Below are positions 24,564 to 31,253 of a DNA stretch of 34,621 nucleotides, piece after piece (position 1 is the first letter of the stretch; every line of letters begins with the position of its first letter). Made by a program: the position numbers and the translations under genes. The stretch lies in NCBI GenBank assembly GCA_022511485.1, contig JAFLUJ010000003.1, forward strand, positions 1 to 34,621. Reading direction: 5' to 3'. Origin of the DNA: Oscillospiraceae bacterium. Its GTDB lineage: Bacteria; Bacillota; Clostridia; Oscillospirales; Ruminococcaceae. The notes under the pieces were generated by a model that worked only from the letters and a program-made list of their open reading frames with translations, did not search any database and had not been told where the DNA came from.

Positions 24564-26651
24564 ATGAAAAATTACAGCCCGGACAAAATAAAGAATATCG
24601 CTATTGCAGGTCATGCAGGCGCAGGAAAGACCTCTCTGGCGGAAGCTCTGCTCTTTAAGGCAGGCGTTACTGACAGACTTGGCAAAACTGCTGACGGAAA
24701 CACAGTATGCGATTTCGACCCGGAGGAGATAAAGCGCAAGGCATCCCTTAACACCGCTCTTGCTTCCTTTGAGCACGGAGATATAAAGGTAAATCTGCTT
24801 GACATTCCCGGTCTTTTTGATTTTGAGGGAGGTCTCTACGAGGGCGTTACCGCCGCAGGAACGGTTATGATCGCTGTATCTGCAAAATCCGGTGTGCAGG
24901 TCGGTACTGAAAAGGCTTACGAGCTTGCCTGCAAGCAGGGCAAGCCGACTATGTTCGTCATTACCAAGGTAGACGATCCGGACGCTAATTTCTATAATGT
25001 CCTTACCGATCTTAAAACAAAATTCGGTCCTACTGTGTGTCCTGTTGTTGTTCCCGTTATCAAGGACAGAAAAGTAGTTTCCTTTGTAAATCTTATTGAA
25101 ATGAAAGCATATACCTACGACGACAAGGGCAATGCTGTAGAAACAGAAATGCCTACTGCCGAGGTCTCCGAAAAGATGGAGTACCGTATGGACGGTCTTG
25201 TTGCTGCTTTCTCCGAGGCTGTTGCTGAAACAGACGACGACCTTATGGAGAAATTCTTCGAGGGTGAACCTTTCACTCAGAAGGAGCTTGTACATGGTAT
25301 CCACAAGGGCATGAACACCGGTGTTATTACTCCTGTTGTATGCTGTTCCTCAACTACAACTGCCGGAATAGATATGCTCCTGAAAGAGATCGAGCTGCTG
25401 CTTCCCGCACCTGTGGACAACAAGCCTGCATTTGCTGTTGACGGCAATGACGAGCCTGTTGAGGTCGCTTATGATGATAAAGCTCCTGTGTCAGCATTTG
25501 TATTTAAGACTGTTGCTGATCCCTTTGTTGGCAAGATGTCCTATATCAAGGTTATCAGCGGCGTGCTGAAAGCTAACTCCGATTATACAAACACTGTTTC
25601 CGGACAGCAGGAAAAGGTGGGTAAGCTTTATTCCCTCTGCGGAAAGAAACAGACGGAGGTTGACCAGGCTTCCGCAGGAGACATTGTAGTCGCTGTCAAG
25701 ATCGGTGCTGCTACATCCGATACAATTTGCGGTGCAGGTCTCAATGTAAAATTCCCTGAAATAGAATTTCCGAAGCCTTGCTATAAAATGGCGGTATCCG
25801 CTAAGACGCAGGGAGACGAAAGCAAGATCGGAACAGGCTTGCAGCGTCTTACCGAGGAGGACAGAACTCTTTCCTTTGGTCTGGACGAATTTACAAAAGA
25901 GCAGATCCTTGCAGGCTTAGGCGAGCAGCATCTTGACGCCGCAGTCGCAAAGCTGAAAACCAAATTCGGTGCGGACGTTGTTCTTAATGAACCTAAGATC
26001 GCTTATCGTGAGACTATCCGTAAAAAGGTCAAGGTTGAAGGCAAGCACAAGAAGCAGAGCGGCGGTCACGGTCAGTATGGTCATGTATGGATCGAATTTG
26101 AACCCTGTCTTTCCGATGAGCTTGTTTTTGAGGAAAAGGTATTCGGCGGAGCAGTTCCGAAGAATTTCTTCCCTGCTGTTGAAAAGGGCTTGCAGGAAAG
26201 CATGAAGAAAGGCGTTCTTGCCGGCTGTCCCGTAACCGGTCTTAAGGCTGTTCTTGTGGACGGTTCATATCACCCGGTAGACAGCTCCGAAATGGCGTTC
26301 AAGACAGCAGCTTCCATCGCTTATAAGGAGGGTCTGAAACAGGCTGATCCTACTATCCTCGAGCCGATAGGAAAGCTGGTTGTTACCGCTCCGGACGAAA
26401 ATACCGGAGACATAATGGGCGATCTGAACAAGCGCCGCGGCAGAGTAATAGGGATGAATCCTGCTGATAAAAAGGGTATGACCATCATTGAAGCGGAGGT
26501 TCCCACTCGTGAAATGCAGAGCTTTACGATGCAGCTCCGGCAAATAACAAGAGGCAAGGGAAGCTTTACTCTGGAGCATCTCAGATATGAACAGCTTCCG
26601 GGAAATCTTGTGAGTGAAGTAATTCTCAGTGTGGATAACAATAATGAGTAA
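24564..26651 (+). CDS. Divergent elongation factor G (EF-G2/FusA2 type)
   Basis: ATG 24564 (MKNYSPDKIKNIAIAGHAGA) has an AGGAGAG site; the longer frame starts in the leader. The 695-residue length and domain order (GTPase, domain II, III, IV, V) are those of EF-G, which drives tRNA-mRNA translocation. G1 is GHAGAGKT (residues 16-23). G3 reads DIPGLFDF (80-87) in place of DTPGHVDF, so the catalytic His is Leu. G4 is TKVD (134-137) in place of NKMD. Domain IV (KKQSGGHGQYGHVWIEFEP, FPAVEKGLQESM, DGSYHPVDSSEMAFKTA) is well kept. These changes are typical of a second, non-housekeeping EF-G; a role in recycling, stress or ribosome protection is possible but not shown. Confidence 0.9.
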   Translation: MKNYSPDKIKNIAIAGHAGAGKTSLAEALLFKAGVTDRLGKTADGNTVCDFDPEEIKRKASLNTALASFEHGDIKVNLLDIPGLFDFEGGLYEGVTAAGTVMIAVSAKSGVQVGTEKAYELACKQGKPTMFVITKVDDPDANFYNVLTDLKTKFGPTVCPVVVPVIKDRKVVSFVNLIEMKAYTYDDKGNAVETEMPTAEVSEKMEYRMDGLVAAFSEAVAETDDDLMEKFFEGEPFTQKELVHGIHKGMNTGVITPVVCCSSTTTAGIDMLLKEIELLLPAPVDNKPAFAVDGNDEPVEVAYDDKAPVSAFVFKTVADPFVGKMSYIKVISGVLKANSDYTNTVSGQQEKVGKLYSLCGKKQTEVDQASAGDIVVAVKIGAATSDTICGAGLNVKFPEIEFPKPCYKMAVSAKTQGDESKIGTGLQRLTEEDRTLSFGLDEFTKEQILAGLGEQHLDAAVAKLKTKFGADVVLNEPKIAYRETIRKKVKVEGKHKKQSGGHGQYGHVWIEFEPCLSDELVFEEKVFGGAVPKNFFPAVEKGLQESMKKGVLAGCPVTGLKAVLVDGSYHPVDSSEMAFKTAASIAYKEGLKQADPTILEPIGKLVVTAPDENTGDIMGDLNKRRGRVIGMNPADKKGMTIIEAEVPTREMQSFTMQLRQITRGKGSFTLEHLRYEQLPGNLVSEVILSVDNNNE

Positions 26652-26654
26652 TTT

Positions 26655-26679
26655 GTGGGGGAGTTGAAAAACTCCCCTA
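26655..26679 (+). terminator. Hairpin behind the EF-G-like gene
   Basis: GGGGAGTT-GAAA-AACTCCCC forms a perfect 8-bp stem 4-8 nt after the stop codon, followed by TAATAATTT. The U-run is poor, so termination may be partial. Confidence 0.65.
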
Positions 26680-26697
26680 ATAATTTCCCTAAACGTA

Positions 26698-26726
26698 TTG
26701 ACAAATCCCTTTTTCTATAATAAAAT
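26698..26726 (+). promoter_or_regulatory. Promoter of the secreted jelly-roll-like protein gene
   Basis: TTGACA (26698-26703), 17 nt, TAAAAT (26721-26726). It probably drives 26784-27524 and the following membrane protein gene. Confidence 0.75.
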
Positions 26727-26783
26727 AATAGTAGTATGTATTTTTTTACTGTGCAGAACATATCTGGAAAGGATTGAATCATA

Positions 26784-27524
26784 ATGAAAATTAAAAAACT
26801 TTTTGCGGCTTTTATCGCCGCAGCCACTGTTATGGGAACTGCTGCTCTGACTTCTTTTGCTGACGAAAGCAGCAATAGCAGAGAAGCTACTTATTGTTTC
26901 GATACGGCAAGCAATGTCTCCGACTGGCAAACCTATGGCTCTGTCTCGGAAACAGGCTTTAAATTTTCACAGACAACTAAAGAGTCCAAAAGCGGAAACG
27001 GCTGTTTAATTGTTTCTGAGGACGTTTCAGGCGAGGTCGAGGACGCTTTCGGAGGTGCTTTTGTTACTGCGGATACTTTCGGTCTTGCAGATTTCAGAGG
27101 CTGTACGATCTCAATGAGCGTCATGCTTTCAGATAATGCTGATAACCACCATGAAAATCTCTTTCTTTACAGTGATGGCATGATCTGGATCCAGACCGCT
27201 CCTGAAACACTGAGCTCCACCGAATGGTCAGGCGTTACACTTATGATCCCTGAGGATGCTGCCAATACAAAAGTAGGCTTCACCATCCCAACCTTTGATG
27301 TTTATTCCGGTGATGTAATGTATATTGATGATTTTGCTATCATTGATTCCAACGGAAATCCAATTGCAAATGTAGGAGATTATCAGGCTAAGTCCAAAAG
27401 CATCATAAACGCTGTTCCCGGTTGGGTCAACATCGTGCTTATCGTTGTGCTTGTTATCCTCGTAGTTGCAATTATCGCCGGTATCGGTATGCTTATTTCC
27501 TCCAACGTCGGAAAATTCCACTAA
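26784..27524 (+). CDS. Secreted, membrane-anchored protein with carbohydrate-binding-like domain
   Basis: The 246-residue product has a signal peptide (MKIKKLFAAFIAAATVMGTA, cleaved near SFA-DES), a ~170-residue beta-sandwich-type domain (YCFDTASNVSDWQTYG, GCLIVSEDVSGEVEDAFGGA, WSGVTLMIPED, YIDDFAIIDSNG), and a C-terminal membrane helix (~215-240) with a short tail. The pattern of a strand-rich domain with FDDxx and VYIDDF-like ends resembles family 4/9/22-like carbohydrate-binding modules. It lacks a sorting signal and is held by the helix instead. Similar domain logic occurs in the anchored protein at 31937-32890. Ligand unknown. Confidence 0.8.
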   Translation: MKIKKLFAAFIAAATVMGTAALTSFADESSNSREATYCFDTASNVSDWQTYGSVSETGFKFSQTTKESKSGNGCLIVSEDVSGEVEDAFGGAFVTADTFGLADFRGCTISMSVMLSDNADNHHENLFLYSDGMIWIQTAPETLSSTEWSGVTLMIPEDAANTKVGFTIPTFDVYSGDVMYIDDFAIIDSNGNPIANVGDYQAKSKSIINAVPGWVNIVLIVVLVILVVAIIAGIGMLISSNVGKFH

Positions 27525-27556
27525 TGGATCATTAATTACGGAGCTTAAAATATTAT

Positions 27557-28489
27557 ATGGAAAAATTAAAAGCGGTGTTTACAAACAAATGGTTTATCCT
27601 CGTGATAAGCCTGCTGTGTTCTGCATATACAATTTGCCTTTGCTATTTCGCATATGCCGTATTCTTCTATAACATTGCCTATATTGACAAGACAAAATTT
27701 GCCATTATCTATACGATAATATCCCTGCTTGCGGGACTGCTGTATTTCTACACCAGACGTTCCTTTATCACCTGCATTATCAGTATGGTAAATATGGCAG
27801 TGTTTTTCCCGACGCTGCTCCTTGACTGGGGAAACTGGCCCTTGCTTGTCCCTGCGGCTATGGTGACCCTTTTTGGTTTCTTCTGCTGTAAAATGAATGA
27901 CACTATGAAAACTATTTTCGGAACTATTTTTCTGCTCCTGTATATTCTGGGCGGCATTGCATTTTTCCTTGTTATGAACGTGTTCAGGGTAACTACTGTT
28001 GATACCCTGCTTACTCCCCGGGGCGGGATCATTTCTCCTTCGGGAAATTTCCGCTGCTATGCTCTGGATGTGCAGAATAAATCCTCCGGAAAGATCTCTG
28101 TATATGTGGAGCCAAACAAGCTTGACACTGATGTGTTAGGCTGCATACGTCTCGAAACCACCATCAAAAAGCTTGTCAAGCAAGCCAATAAGGAAAATAA
28201 GGACGACGCTCTGCGTTATGACATCCACTGGGACGGCGATCTCCTCTTCATAAACGGCGAGGAATATTTTGCCGAACCCGATTTTCTGACGGAAACCGAT
28301 GACGGTGAAATGACTTATAACTTTACTGATGATGTCTGGACGCACACATATTTTGACTTTGATTACCCCATATTTGAACTTATTGATATGATCACCAAGA
28401 TCGTTTCGGAGAAGCTTCTCAGTAATGACGATGCGGAAACGGACCCGGTCAATGCTGCGGAAACATTGGTCTCCGCCGTGTCAGAATAA
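27557..28489 (+). CDS. Integral membrane protein of unknown function
   Basis: The 310-residue protein starts 32 nt after the preceding gene and is probably co-transcribed; its ribosome-binding site (GGAG) is 12 nt away and weak. The first ~145 residues form four to five membrane helices. The remaining half is soluble and begins TPRGGIISPSGNFRCYALDV, a pattern seen in small Firmicutes membrane proteins whose outer domain carries an SPxGxY-type strand (DUF5412-like). The tail is acidic. No catalytic motif is visible. A link to the secreted protein upstream is suggested only by the gene order. Confidence 0.75.
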   Translation: MEKLKAVFTNKWFILVISLLCSAYTICLCYFAYAVFFYNIAYIDKTKFAIIYTIISLLAGLLYFYTRRSFITCIISMVNMAVFFPTLLLDWGNWPLLVPAAMVTLFGFFCCKMNDTMKTIFGTIFLLLYILGGIAFFLVMNVFRVTTVDTLLTPRGGIISPSGNFRCYALDVQNKSSGKISVYVEPNKLDTDVLGCIRLETTIKKLVKQANKENKDDALRYDIHWDGDLLFINGEEYFAEPDFLTETDDGEMTYNFTDDVWTHTYFDFDYPIFELIDMITKIVSEKLLSNDDAETDPVNAAETLVSAVSE

Positions 28490-28500
28490 TTATGACAAAA

Positions 28501-28538
28501 TACGGCTGTTATGTCCAAGGTATGGTATAACAGCCGTA
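28501..28538 (+). terminator. Terminator-like hairpin behind the membrane protein gene
   Basis: TACGGCTGTTAT (28501-28512) is an exact reverse complement of ATAACAGCCGTA (28527-28538). A 12-bp stem 11 nt after the stop codon; only a weak T-run follows. Confidence 0.7.
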
Positions 28539-28550
28539 TAATAGTATCTA

Positions 28551-28655
28551 ATACTAATCTCTGGTAAAAGTGTAGACAAAAAATCTTCGCAAAACTATAT
28601 ATACGCAAGCTTTTGCTCGATTTTTTTTGTACACTTTTAAATCAGGGATTAGTAT
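28551..28655. mobile_element. MITE-like palindromic element
   Basis: A ~105-bp block has imperfect terminal inverted repeats of over 30 bp: ATACTAATCTCTGG...AAAAGTGTAGACAAAAAATC on the left against ATACTAATCCCTGA...AAAAGTGTACAAAAAAAATC from the right. The centre (GCAAAA...TTTTGC) continues the palindrome. No reading frame is present. Size, ends and intergenic position fit a miniature inverted-repeat element mobilised by an IS elsewhere. A TA pair lies at each end, but target duplication cannot be proven from one copy. Confidence 0.6.
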
Positions 28656-28698
28656 GTGCAAAAAATTGTGTAAATTTATAATTTTTTTCAAAAAAAGC

Positions 28699-28727
28699 AA
28701 GACAAATAGGATTATTTATGGTATAAT
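28699..28727 (+). promoter_or_regulatory. Promoter of the Nudix hydrolase gene
   Basis: AAGACA, 17 nt, TATAAT (28722-28727). The leader holds a small hairpin GGATCG...CGATCC just before the ribosome-binding region. Confidence 0.65.
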
Positions 28728-28790
28728 TGTACTAAGGATTGAAATATGGATCGTATATCTTGCGATCCGGAAAGGAACGGTACATAGCCT

Positions 28791-29198
28791 ATGACCCATG
28801 AAAAATCCTGTGGTGCGATCGTCTATCGAAGATACCACGGAAATATTGAAATATTGCTCATTAAGCATATCAACAGCGGACACTGGTCATTTCCTAAGGG
28901 ACACGTAGAGGACGGCGAAACCGAAACAGAGACTGCTCACCGTGAAATACTGGAGGAAACAGGCGTTGATGTAATTATTGACCCGACCTTCCGGGAAACT
29001 GTACAGTACTTCCCCCGTAAGGACACTCAAAAAACCGTTGTATACTTTATTGCAAAGGCAAAAAATTATGATTTCACTCCCCAGGCAGAGGAGATCGCAG
29101 AAATAAAATGGGTGGATGTGGGACACGCTACTGCGGTGCTGACTTACGAAAATGACAAATCTATCGTCAACAAAGCTAAAAAAGCTATCAGAGACTAA
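28791..29198 (+). CDS. Nudix hydrolase (Ap4A-hydrolase-like)
   Basis: The 135-residue protein carries the full Nudix box (GHVEDGETETETAHREILEE then TGV; residues ~38-60), with the E-E motif that binds magnesium. The N-terminal KSCGAIVYRR and SGHWSFPKGH stretch resembles bis(5'-nucleosyl)-tetraphosphatases, which remove signalling or damage nucleotides such as Ap4A. Length is typical for the family. The likely ribosome-binding site AAAGGAACGG is rather far from the ATG (about 14 nt). It is monocistronic, with a promoter and a hairpin of its own. Confidence 0.93.
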   Translation: MTHEKSCGAIVYRRYHGNIEILLIKHINSGHWSFPKGHVEDGETETETAHREILEETGVDVIIDPTFRETVQYFPRKDTQKTVVYFIAKAKNYDFTPQAEEIAEIKWVDVGHATAVLTYENDKSIVNKAKKAIRD

Positions 29199-29201
29199 AA
29201 T

Positions 29202-29230
29202 AATCCCGGATACAAACAGTATCCGGGATT
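29202..29230 (+). terminator. Hairpin behind the Nudix gene
   Basis: AATCCCGGATAC pairs with GTATCCGGGATT around a short loop (perfect stem), a few nt after the stop codon. T-run is weak; termination is still likely because of the GC-rich stem. Confidence 0.75.
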
Positions 29231-29262
29231 TGAACATCCTATTCGATAAATCCGCTTTTTTG

Positions 29263-29450
29263 TTGACTTATGGCAGAAAATATGTTAAAATGTAAATAAG
29301 GACACACTAAAAACGGTGTCCTCGTTCCATGGCAAATGCTAACGCATTAGTGTAATAGTGATATAGAAGTTTTCACCAAATTAAGCTATAAGACCAATAC
29401 AGCGGATTATGTCAACCGGCTTTCTGTCATCAGGAAGTCGGTTTGTTTTA
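29263..29450 (+). pseudogene. Relic C of a toxin-antitoxin module
   Basis: TTGACT (29263-29268), spacer TATGGCAGAAAATATGT (17 nt) and TAAAAT (29286-29291) match the toxin promoters A and B. A leader hairpin AGGACAC...GTGTCCT (29299-29322) follows, with the AACGGTG word kept. Then no hydrophobic peptide is encoded: the first ATG opens only eight codons. An AACCGGCTTTCTG/CAGGAAGTCGGTT terminator lies at 29414-29443. No opposing TTGACA promoter was found. It is either a dead module or a module that now makes only an RNA. Confidence 0.6.
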
Positions 29451-29634
29451 TCTGCATGATTGTTGATGTGCTTCCCCTTGATTTTCATGTGTTTTTGGGC
29501 GTATGTTATTTTCCGTAGGAGCATTTCTGCGAATGATAACTCCCGCAAGTCCGGCTGACCTGCGGGAGGTTTGCTGTATATTCAAAATTTTCCAATTACA
29601 ATATACCATGATGTTCCATAGTCTATCCTCAATA
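29451..29634. other. Intergenic region with one hairpin
   Basis: No gene is seen. AACTCCCGCA and TGCGGGAGGTT (29538-29571) form a stem with a GC core and a weak T-run, probably a terminator serving either the relic on the plus strand or the phosphatase gene on the minus strand. Confidence 0.5.
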
Positions 29635-30678
29635 TCAACACACCTGCTGGTTGATATATCTCACCACAACTTTTCCGTCCGGTTCTATAACAAACTTTGA
29701 AACCGACCCGCCGACGCCGATAAACCGTCTTTTAGCGATGTCCTCAAAGGAATCACCCATGAGCATGGATTGTAAAAAGCTCAATGTAGTGCCGTGAGAA
29801 ACGATGAGTATTCTTTCCCGATCGTTTGAAATTATCTCCCGATAAAACGGATATAACCGATCCCAAAGCTCTCGGTCGGACTCGGCATCTTCAAAGGGCT
29901 TGTAGTCGGGATCATAGCCGCCGCCTTTGGACTTTTTGTTGCGGTCGTACCATTCGCGTGGCTGACCGTTCCCCCTGCCTGCGCTGACCTCACGGATAGC
30001 GGCGGTCACTGTCGGCATTATCCCGAGAGTCTTGTTGATCTCCTCGGCGGTCTGCAACGCTCTTTTCAGGTCGGATACATACATCTCAAAGCACTTGTCG
30101 CAGTCCTCGTACAAGAGCCATTTCCCGATCTCAAACGCCTGATCTCTCCCACGTTCGGTAAGCTCCCAATCGCCCCATGCCCCTATCATTCCGTTAACAT
30201 GGTGCTGCGACTCGGTGTGCTGAACCATAATAATGGTCTTACGCTTCTTTTTATTGAAAAACTCCCTTATTATCTCCTCCGCACACTCACGCCCGAACCA
30301 GCCCTCGCCCACGTCCTCGCGGGGATAAAGGCGGTGAAGATCTTCCTTTTCCGTCTCGCTCAATTCCGAAAAGTCGTCTATACCCCTGTCAAGCGGAACG
30401 CCCACAAGCTTATGGTCGCTGTCATTCCGTTTAAAGACACCGACGATCTTCACGCTGTCCTCGTCGCCCAGCTCGTACTCCTTATCCGTCATGACTATAA
30501 CGTCCAGATGCTCGCAGGGCGGCGTTCCCGACTCCTTTATCCAACCATAGGGCTGACGGACATTTCTCTCGTAAGATAGACTTATCAGCTCCTTTTCAAC
30601 AAAGGAATCCGTTTGGGGAATATATTTCATTCGCTTATGATAATGATATGTCTGCTCGATTTTAACTGTGTAGATCAT
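29635..30678 (-). CDS. Histidine phosphatase family protein with pyrophosphatase-like N-terminal domain
   Basis: The frame extends to 30843, but ATG 30678 (MIYTVKIEQTYHYHKRMKYI) follows AAGGAGG and is the real start, giving 347 residues. The C-terminal ~210 residues are a phosphoglycerate-mutase-like fold: IIMVQHTESQH (139-149), ELTERGRDQA, SDLKRALQTAEE, and ILIVSHGTTLSF (second catalytic His at ~295). The usual RHG has become QHT, so the nucleophile His stays but the phosphate-binding Arg is Gln. Residues ~25-115 resemble soluble inorganic pyrophosphatase (YGWIKESGTPPCEHLDVIVM, KIVGVFKRNDSDHKLVGVP) with altered metal ligands. I infer a two-domain phosphohydrolase, perhaps with a regulatory first domain. 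Monocistronic. Confidence 0.82.
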   Translation of the reverse strand: MIYTVKIEQTYHYHKRMKYIPQTDSFVEKELISLSYERNVRQPYGWIKESGTPPCEHLDVIVMTDKEYELGDEDSVKIVGVFKRNDSDHKLVGVPLDRGIDDFSELSETEKEDLHRLYPREDVGEGWFGRECAEEIIREFFNKKKRKTIIMVQHTESQHHVNGMIGAWGDWELTERGRDQAFEIGKWLLYEDCDKCFEMYVSDLKRALQTAEEINKTLGIMPTVTAAIREVSAGRGNGQPREWYDRNKKSKGGGYDPDYKPFEDAESDRELWDRLYPFYREIISNDRERILIVSHGTTLSFLQSMLMGDSFEDIAKRRFIGVGGSVSKFVIEPDGKVVVRYINQQVC

Positions 30679-30850
30679 GCACAGCGCCTCCTTTTTCTGA
30701 TTTATATTATTGTATCGCACTTTAAAAGGAATGTCTTGATGATTTGAGTATTTTTTGATCTGTATTCCGATACTATCAGCCTTTTGCCTGCGAGTTTTGC
30801 TTTCCTCGCTGCCGCTCGGAATTTTGCTAACGCAAAACCACAAAACATCG

Positions 30851-30915
30851 CCCCTTGTGTTATTGACATCTCAGGCTTCAGACATAATAAGCATTATCCA
30901 AATAACACAAAGGGG
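30851..30915 (+). promoter_or_regulatory. Leader of toxin D: inverted repeat and promoter candidate
   Basis: CCCCTTGTGTTAT (30851-30863) and ATAACACAAAGGGG (30902-30915) form an inverted repeat that would hide the toxin ribosome-binding site if transcription starts upstream. Inside it, TTGACA (30863-30868), 16 nt, TAATAA is a possible promoter that would leave the left arm untranscribed. The usual toxin promoter with ACATATGT is missing at this locus. Confidence 0.5.
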
Positions 30916-30924
30916 GTGGGTAAT

Positions 30925-31014
30925 ATGAAATTGAGTTTTGCAGATTTATGTCTGCTCATAAACACTATTTTAAATATTATCTCCCTTACATATACGGTAA
31001 AACGTAAAAAGTAA
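30925..31014 (+). CDS. Small hydrophobic type I toxin D
   Basis: ATG 30925 follows AGGGGGTGGG; the open frame goes on upstream to 30784, but that part has no site and crosses the leader repeat. The 29-residue peptide MKLSFADLCLLINTILNIIS, LTYTVKRKK has one membrane helix and a basic tail, the closest of the three to known putative holin-like toxins. It shares IISLT with peptide B. It converges on antitoxin RNA D with a shared terminator. Confidence 0.75.
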   Translation: MKLSFADLCLLINTILNIISLTYTVKRKK

Positions 31015-31025
31015 GGCAGACAAAC

Positions 31026-31069
31026 AAAAATAACCGCCCAGCTCTTCCCCAAGTTTGACGGTTATTTTT
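31026..31069. terminator. Bidirectional terminator of module D
   Basis: AAAAATAACCG (31026-31036) pairs with CGGTTATTTTT (31059-31069). It is shared by the toxin mRNA and the antitoxin RNA. Confidence 0.9.
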
Positions 31070-31118
31070 GCAATCAGTCACAAGGGAGCAAACCGTTCAT
31101 CGGTGTGCCCTTTTTTAT
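31026..31118 (-). ncRNA. Antitoxin RNA D
   Basis: The promoter TTGACA (31153-31148), 17 nt, TATAAT (31130-31125) is full consensus. The RNA (about 93 nt) starts with AAAGGGCACACCGATGAACGG, the block conserved with antitoxins A and B. Its GCUCCCUUGUG differs from the other two and is complementary to CACAAAGGG in the toxin D ribosome-binding region. Confidence 0.8.
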
Positions 31119-31185
31119 GCTTTTATTATACACCCTTATTATCCATTTGTCAAGCGGTTTTTGCAAAATTAAGCCAACCATAAAA

Positions 31186-31215
31186 AACGGGTATCGGAAA
31201 TTCCGATACCCGTTT
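31186..31215 (-). terminator. Terminator of the surface protein operon
   Basis: AAACGGGTATCGGAA pairs perfectly with TTCCGATACCCGTTT; TTTTTTATGG follows on the minus strand. It ends the three-gene operon. Confidence 0.9.
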
Positions 31216-31253
31216 AATATTATCCTTTAAGAGATCCGGTTTTATGTACCGAA

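Larger units (their letters stand above)
22131..24565 (+). repeat. Tandem duplication: lipoprotein gene plus EF-G leader
   Basis: Unit 1 (22131-23476) and unit 2 (23477-24565) each hold, in order, an AT-rich start (AACAAAAATAAAAAA), the promoter and leader of a lipoprotein gene, the lipoprotein gene, a GGACGG terminator, and ~165 nt identical to the leader of the EF-G gene. In unit 1 the last part ends with AGGAGTACACTAT exactly where the EF-G start codon would follow, and unit 2 begins directly after it. The region arose by duplication of a lipoprotein-to-EF-G-leader segment. The lipoprotein genes have diverged while the EF-G leader copies remain nearly identical. Confidence 0.85.

Noticed and set aside
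24534-25304. 256-codon minus-strand frame
   Set aside because: Fully antisense to the EF-G GTPase domain; amino-acid composition is unnatural.
30784-30924. N-terminal extension of toxin D
   Set aside because: The only good ribosome-binding site is before ATG 30925, and the extension overlaps the leader inverted repeat and the opposite gene's promoter.
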